From NCBI GenBank assembly GCA_034005165.1, contig JAVEVE010000001.1, forward strand, positions 310,001 to 374,000: a stretch of 64,000 nucleotides of DNA, written 5' to 3'. Shown piece after piece: positions 59,601 through 64,000 of the stretch (its first letter is position 1; each line of letters opens with the position of its first letter). The position numbers and the translations under genes were made by a program. The DNA is from UBA1573 sp034005165 (GTDB taxonomy: Bacteria; Pseudomonadota; Alphaproteobacteria; Micavibrionales; Micavibrionaceae). The notes beneath the pieces were generated by a model. That model saw only the letters and a list, made by a program, of their open reading frames with translations, did not search any database and was not told the DNA's origin.

Positions 59601-59816
59601 ATGTATGTATGCCTCTGCACAGGCTTGAACGATGCCGCCATAGAATCTGCAATCAAATCAGGAGCAAAGCGTGTGAGCGAAGTTTTCAAACATCACGGCT
59701 GCAAAGCCCAATGCGGATCCTGTAGCACGACAATAAAAGATGCGATCGTGTGCTCATCCAAAGCACCTGCCCCGAAAGCAATCATACCTATATCTTTGGC
59801 AGCACCCCGCCCTTAA
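59601..59816 (+). CDS. bfd: Bacterioferritin-associated ferredoxin
   Basis: A 71-residue [2Fe-2S] protein: MYVCLCTGLND with Cys4 and Cys6, and HHGCKAQCGSC with Cys38 and Cys41, matching the C-x-C ... C-x2-C cluster of Bfd. Bfd delivers electrons to bacterioferritin for iron release and is induced under iron limitation, agreeing with the Fur-like box upstream. Residues after 52 are a Pro/Ala tail. Confidence 0.92.
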   Translation: MYVCLCTGLNDAAIESAIKSGAKRVSEVFKHHGCKAQCGSCSTTIKDAIVCSSKAPAPKAIIPISLAAPRP

Positions 59817-60136
59817 TTGGAAAAAACCAATCCGGTTTTCTGAGCGAGTGCCGTAACAGCCCCATGCCCTAACATATCTTCTAACGGCACAAGCACAGTT
59901 ACAACTTCTCCGCTTTCAGCATGGCGACCTACCATAGTGATACTCCGTCCACTGGCGGAAATCGCTGCGTACTCGCCGTATTTACGGCGCGCAGCCAAAA
60001 CATCCTTACGATAAGCTTTCTTGATTTCGGGAAGTTCACGATAAACAGCAACAACAAACCCGCCTTCTTTCAAAATCTCCATGGCTCGCGCCGCAGAAAT
60101 TGAAGACGTTTGCTTCTTGTAATCATTACCTTTCAT
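59813..60136 (-). CDS. Small hypothetical protein, 107 residues, paralogue A
   Basis: A basic soluble protein ending MLGHGAVTALAQKTGLVFSN. The same LGHG-x-V-x-AL-x-QKTG motif closes the neighbouring protein at 60161-60595, and both have a GR-S/A ... G-x-H upstream of it, so they are tandem paralogues. The family is not recognised. It overlaps the end of bfd by 4 bp, tail to tail. Start ATG 60136. Confidence 0.7.
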   Translation of the reverse strand: MKGNDYKKQTSSISAARAMEILKEGGFVVAVYRELPEIKKAYRKDVLAARRKYGEYAAISASGRSITMVGRHAESGEVVTVLVPLEDMLGHGAVTALAQKTGLVFSN

Positions 60137-60160
60137 ATCCCCAGCCTTTCAAAAAAAGAC

Positions 60161-60595
60161 CTACACAAAATCACGCGATTGATCACGATCTCTTCGCACT
60201 CCACGCTGCCGAACAAGCTCCGGTTCTTTACGAACTTGTTCCCCTAAAGGATCAGCGACCTCACGAAACAAATCAATACCTGTTTTTTGTTTTAAGGCTG
60301 CGACTTCGCCATGCCCGAGAGTTCCATAAACAAGACGCAATTCAAATGACGCAGCACGACCTGTCTGGACATGCTCACCATAAAAAGTTACGGCACGTCC
60401 CAAACGGCTGATATCTGCATTACTGCCAAATTTGGACATCGCACTGCGCCCATCGCGGCGGCGAGAACTCCTAAATTCCCGATCAGTTTGATCCTCAGGT
60501 TTTTCACAGCTAAAGCCATGCGCAACCAAAGCATCCCAAACTTGTTTAAGTGTAATTGTTGATTTCTGTGTTTTTATAACTTTAGTTTTGCTCAT
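60161..60595 (-). CDS. Small hypothetical protein, 144 residues, paralogue B
   Basis: From ATG 60595 (GGGAG 7 nt upstream). It opens MSKTKVIKTQKSTITLKQVWDALVAHG, has a basic middle (REFRSSRRRDGRSAMSKFGS), the paralogue motif TLGHGEVAALKQKTGIDLF (about 97-115), and a strongly charged tail (VRQRGVRRDRDQSRDFV). Nucleic-acid binding is possible from charge alone. It lies 32 nt downstream of rlmN and 25 nt before paralogue A, in the same orientation. Confidence 0.72.
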   Translation of the reverse strand: MSKTKVIKTQKSTITLKQVWDALVAHGFSCEKPEDQTDREFRSSRRRDGRSAMSKFGSNADISRLGRAVTFYGEHVQTGRAASFELRLVYGTLGHGEVAALKQKTGIDLFREVADPLGEQVRKEPELVRQRGVRRDRDQSRDFV

Positions 60596-60627
60596 TTTAT
60601 ACTCCCTGTACGCAGTTAAATTCTGAT

Positions 60628-61752
60628 TTAAGTAGTTTTCCTTTGTCTCTGGCTTTCCGATTTCAATTGCCCGCAAGCCGCGAGAATATCACGCCCCCTA
60701 GGTCGACGGATCGGTGCATCATAACCAGCTTTTTCCAAAACACGGGCGAAAGATTCAATCCGCTCCATCGGAGAACATTGATATCCGCTCCCCTCCCATG
60801 CATTAAATGGGATAAGATTGATTTTACAATCAAGACCTCTAAGCAACTGCGCCATTTGACGCGCATGGTCATCCTGATCGTTGACACCGGCCAGCATCAC
60901 GTATTCAAAAGTAATCCGGCGCATCGGCGACACACCTGGATATTGACGACACGCCGCCAACAAGTCCTTGAGCGGATATTTATTATTGATCGGCATAATC
61001 TGGGAACGGAGTTCATCATTCGGCGCATGAAGAGAAATCGCCAGATTAACGCCCAGCTCTTCCCCACATTGAACGATCTGCGGAACAACGCCCGATGTCG
61101 ACAAGGTAATGTGCCGTTTGGATATTCCCAGTCCATCCTGATTCATACAAATACGCAAAGCTGCAGCTACATTCTCGTAATTATATAGCGGCTCACCCAT
61201 TCCCATCATGACGATATTAGTCAAATCACGTCCTTCCTTCTCACCATCAGAAGGCCATTCTTTTAAAACATCTTTGGCATACATGACTTGCTGCAAAATC
61301 TCATGCGGACCAAGGTTACGGACCAAAGGCTGGGTTCCTGTGTGACAGAACTTACAGGTCAGTGTGCATCCGACTTGAGAAGATACGCACAAAGTCCCGC
61401 GCGTCGGTGTCGGAATAAACACCATCTCGACTTGTTGCCCATCAGACATTCCCAAAAGCCATTTGATTGTCCCGTCTTCGGACTTTTGCTCCGTAATCAC
61501 TTTCGGGCGATCAATTACGTATTTTTCATTGAGCTTTGCACGCAAATCCTTGGGCAAATTCGCCATATCATCAAACTTGGTTTTGCCGCGTTGGTAAATC
61601 CAGTTCCAGATTTGCTTGGCACGAAAGGCAGGAAGCCCTTCTTCAACCATCAAAGCTTGCATCTGGGGCAAATCCATCCCCACAAGTTCAACCCGCCCAG
61701 CAGAATCTCTGCGTGGCGCTGCAAATTTATCAGAATGGGAAGATATGCTCAT
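60628..61752 (-). CDS. rlmN: Dual-specificity 23S rRNA/tRNA adenine-C2 methyltransferase RlmN
   Basis: A radical-SAM enzyme making m2A2503 in 23S rRNA and m2A37 in tRNAs. The 374-residue protein has the cluster motif CTLTCKFC (Cys129, Cys133, Cys136), MGMGEPLYNYENV, and the conserved C-terminal catalytic Cys (Cys360 in ILAACGQL). An N-terminal helical accessory domain precedes it. It is upstream of the two paralogous small genes. Confidence 0.95.
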   Translation of the reverse strand: MSISSHSDKFAAPRRDSAGRVELVGMDLPQMQALMVEEGLPAFRAKQIWNWIYQRGKTKFDDMANLPKDLRAKLNEKYVIDRPKVITEQKSEDGTIKWLLGMSDGQQVEMVFIPTPTRGTLCVSSQVGCTLTCKFCHTGTQPLVRNLGPHEILQQVMYAKDVLKEWPSDGEKEGRDLTNIVMMGMGEPLYNYENVAAALRICMNQDGLGISKRHITLSTSGVVPQIVQCGEELGVNLAISLHAPNDELRSQIMPINNKYPLKDLLAACRQYPGVSPMRRITFEYVMLAGVNDQDDHARQMAQLLRGLDCKINLIPFNAWEGSGYQCSPMERIESFARVLEKAGYDAPIRRPRGRDILAACGQLKSESQRQRKTT

Positions 61753-61973
61753 GGCCGCACCCTATTCTAAACTATACAGAAAGAGCAAGAAGTTTTGCAT
61801 ATTACATATAAAATCCAACCATAATTTAAAAAAATTAAACTGACTGGTGTAACTTTTTTGGAACCTTTTCGAATATATATGTGTAAGTAACAAGGACAAG
61901 GGTTTATACGGAAGAATATAGAACCATTCCAGTCCTATATACGGAAAATTGTCTGAAACGGAAAGGGTAAAAT

Positions 61974-62867
61974 ATGGCTTATATTGACGATCAAGGGACG
62001 CAAAAAGCGAATTTGGAATATATCCGCTCGTCCATGAACGAGCCTCTTCTGGAAAGAGAACATGAGGCAGATCTTGCGCGTCGCTGGAAATATCAGGGCG
62101 ATGAAAGAGCGATGCACGAACTGGTGCGCTCTTACACACGTCTGGTTATTGCCGCAGCTGCCAAATATAAGAATTACGGCCTGCCGTTGGGAGATCTTAT
62201 TCAAGAAGGCAATATTGGCCTGATGCAAGCTGTTAATCGCTTTGAGCCGGAACGTGAAGTGCGCTTCTCGACTTATGCCGCTTGGTGGATTAGAGCCTCT
62301 ATTCAGGATTATATTCTACGCAACTGGTCGATTGTGCGCACAGGGACAACAGCAGCGCAAAAATCCTTATTCTTTAATTTGCGCCGCCTGCGCTCGAAAA
62401 TAGACGGAGCTGCAACAGAGCATGGACTGACCTCTGACGGTCGCGAGAAAATTTCAAAAATTCTGGGCGTCCGCATCAAAGATGTGGAAACAATGGAAGC
62501 CCGCATGAGCGGCGGAGATCAATCTCTGAACGCAATGCTTTCGGAAGACGGTGAAGACGAATTCCAGTCATTCTTGCCGGACACACGCCCTAACCCTGAA
62601 GAGATCGTCATCGGAACGAAGGACTCTAAAACACGTTCCGAATGGTTAAATTCTGCCCTGCGCACCTTGAGCGACCGCGAACAGCGCATCATCAAGGAAC
62701 GTCATTTGCAATATGACACCGTCACATTGGAAGAGTTGGGTAAAAAGCTCGGCGTCAGCAAGGAGCGTGTCCGCCAATTGGAAGCACGAGCCATGCAGAA
62801 ACTGAAACAGAATTTGGAACCTCGTATCGGAAAACATTTGCAAGACATGTTAACTGATGCCGCATAA
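61974..62867 (+). CDS. rpoH: Heat-shock sigma factor RpoH (sigma-32)
   Basis: A 297-residue sigma factor: region 2 with GDLIQEGNIGLMQAVNRFEPEREVRFSTYAAWWIRASIQDYILRNWSIVR (about 76-121), the RpoH-specific box AAQKSLFFNLRRLR (about 127-140), and region 4 with TLEELGKKLGVSKERVRQLEARAMQKLK (about 251-278). The preceding spacer (61753-61973) holds no gene and no clear sigma-70 or sigma-32 promoter. Terminated by the hairpin at 62927. Confidence 0.96.
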   Translation: MAYIDDQGTQKANLEYIRSSMNEPLLEREHEADLARRWKYQGDERAMHELVRSYTRLVIAAAAKYKNYGLPLGDLIQEGNIGLMQAVNRFEPEREVRFSTYAAWWIRASIQDYILRNWSIVRTGTTAAQKSLFFNLRRLRSKIDGAATEHGLTSDGREKISKILGVRIKDVETMEARMSGGDQSLNAMLSEDGEDEFQSFLPDTRPNPEEIVIGTKDSKTRSEWLNSALRTLSDREQRIIKERHLQYDTVTLEELGKKLGVSKERVRQLEARAMQKLKQNLEPRIGKHLQDMLTDAA

Positions 62868-62926
62868 CAGAATTGCTTCGCCGCAAGGCGCTAGCTCAAG
62901 ATCTTTCATCTCCCCTGAAAGAAACT

Positions 62927-62956
62927 AAACCGGCGACACAATCTGCCGGTTTTTTT
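62927..62956 (+). terminator. Intrinsic terminator of rpoH
   Basis: AAACCGGC ... GCCGGTTT (loop GACACAATCT) followed by TTTT, 60 nt after the rpoH stop and 8 nt before the stop of the convergent M48 gene. Confidence 0.9.
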
Positions 62957-62963
62957 CTTGCGT

Positions 62964-64000
62964 TTATCTAATGATCTTATAAGAGACACCGGAATAAACT
63001 TTATCCTGAGCGCCAAGCCCATTCACCACACGGAACCATGACACCTGATCTCCATCAACATCCATCTGGCGTGCCAAAGTTTGTACGGTATCGCCAGAGG
63101 TAGCGGTAATAACCTGTATAGTCGTAGGCTTCACGGAACGCTTCTCCTCTGCATTCATACGACGCAAGCTATAAGTAGTCCGTTTCAAATCCTCGACACT
63201 TTGACGGGATGCACTCTGCGGCAACACAATCTGGAACCTAACGAAATCACGTGGTGTCCAACTAATCGCAACGACACGCAAGTCAGCTGGCGCATTATTT
63301 ACAGTCCCCTTAACTGACAAAGTTGCCCCTTGCATCCCATTAACCGTCATTCTCTCTGGATTGGACGTAACGGCTTTGCCCTTTAGCCACTCACGCGACA
63401 TAAATTCGACAGGATCATTGGTCACGTTGGAGCGCGCCATATCCATGACCAAAAGTGACCCATCAGAGCCTTTGGCAACGACCTGATCCGGTTGGTTGAC
63501 CGTATCAAATCCTTTGGGAATAGAAAACGCCAGCCCTAAATCAGGATGATAAAACATCCCGCGCCGGACAAAGCCTTGCGCCATATTGTCCCCAAAAATC
63601 ATGCCACGGATTTTTGCCAGATAAACCTCATGAGACTGTGCACTCGCTTTTTTCTGTGCAGGATACTTCATTGCCAATGACGAAGATGTCGCAACACGTT
63701 CTGAAGTCACAGGGTGCGTCGAGAAAATGCTTGTCGCCCCGTTCTTACTTCCTGCCTTACCTTTCAAATGATCATACCTATCCAGTTGGTTCAGAAAACC
63801 AGACATGGCAAAAGGATCATAGCCCGCGCGGGATAAATATCTAATCCCCAACTCATCAGCCTGAGACTCCTGATCACGCGAATAAGAGCTCATATAAAGA
63901 TTGGTCCCCATACTCAAAGCTTGAGATACACCGGCACTACCGATCACAGCTCCCGCGATAGAAGCCCCTAAAGACGTCAGAACCCCGGTCGAATATCGCT
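62964..64000 (-). CDS. M48-family metalloprotease, C-terminal part (runs off the window end)
   Basis: The frame is open to base 64000 and reads RYSTGVLTSLGASIAG, then SYSRDQESQADELGIRYLSRAGYDPFAM, the conserved segment that follows the HExxH zinc motif in M48 proteases; the Glu of QADELG-type motifs is the third ligand region. HExxH itself lies outside. The C-terminal part (about the last 170 residues) has a domain with DPVEFMSREWLKG and a LysM-like end (VITATSGDTVQTLARQMDVDGDQ, VYSGVSYKII). Probably a periplasmic BepA/LoiP-type protease for envelope quality control. Confidence 0.88.
   Translation of the reverse strand, partial: RYSTGVLTSLGASIAGAVIGSAGVSQALSMGTNLYMSSYSRDQESQADELGIRYLSRAGYDPFAMSGFLNQLDRYDHLKGKAGSKNGATSIFSTHPVTSERVATSSSLAMKYPAQKKASAQSHEVYLAKIRGMIFGDNMAQGFVRRGMFYHPDLGLAFSIPKGFDTVNQPDQVVAKGSDGSLLVMDMARSNVTNDPVEFMSREWLKGKAVTSNPERMTVNGMQGATLSVKGTVNNAPADLRVVAISWTPRDFVRFQIVLPQSASRQSVEDLKRTTYSLRRMNAEEKRSVKPTTIQVITATSGDTVQTLARQMDVDGDQVSWFRVVNGLGAQDKVYSGVSYKIIR

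Overview
This window comes from the chromosome of an AT-leaning alphaproteobacterium. The markers are: a CtrA-type response regulator beside fliI and fliJ, an alphaproteobacterial LexA box (GTTC-N7-GTTC), a SAM-II riboswitch in front of metA, the HTH-metK-trmB / rimP-nusA-ylxR-infB-rbfA-truB-rpsO gene order, an RpoH sigma factor, and an Rsm22-type methyltransferase. The gene mix would suit a free-living, motile, prototrophic relative of Rhodospirillales or Micavibrio; that placement is inference from remembered family features, not a database result. No prophage, insertion sequence, CRISPR array or rRNA operon was seen.

Layout. 1-4.5 kb (minus): the N-terminus of alanine dehydrogenase, a 58-residue orphan ORF, a porin, trmB, metK with a possibly structured leader, and an XRE-type regulator. 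4.8-13 kb (plus): the translation operon rimP to rpsO, interrupted by an inverted FkbM methyltransferase gene. 13-16.1 kb (minus): a DMT-like permease, a CDF metal exporter, gpmA and a lipoprotein. 16.1-21.3 kb (plus): pnp with a leader hairpin, a glycerophosphodiesterase, a membrane protein, and nfeD plus a stomatin-like gene. 21.3-25.9 kb: a motility/cell-cycle block (fliJ, two or three unknown genes and fliI on minus; ctrA on plus) around a TTAA-rich control region. 26-30.8 kb: a small protein, two tRNA-Arg genes, a secreted coiled-coil protein, trmN6-like and rsm22-like methyltransferases, and a polyprenyl diphosphate synthase.

31.0-35.9 kb: an operon of three large, related prepilin-like proteins, the most unusual locus here. 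36-40 kb: dedA, mntR/mntH with a palindromic operator, and an SOS locus (Y-family polymerase and a divergent 29-residue membrane peptide around a LexA box). 40-45.2 kb (minus): fabI, a methyltransferase, a thioesterase, aroC and sppA. 45.3-53.9 kb: a large unknown protein, a 17-kDa-antigen-like lipoprotein, pdxH, SAM-II/metA, class II DAHP synthase, nadE with an embedded repeat-like stretch, and gltX. 54-64 kb: a small gene and trmJ on either side of a perfect CtrA box, rpsD with a textbook promoter, a CBS protein with an NhaD/ArsB-like permease and a K+ channel, a Fur-box/bfd locus, two paralogous small proteins, rlmN, rpoH, and the C-terminal part of an M48 metalloprotease.

How the genes relate. 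Three regulatory themes recur. CtrA-like sites lie near ctrA/fliI, the prepilin operon and the 54.3-kb pair. Metabolite or metal control appears at metA (SAM-II), possibly metK, mntH and bfd. DNA damage control appears at the polymerase/micropeptide pair.
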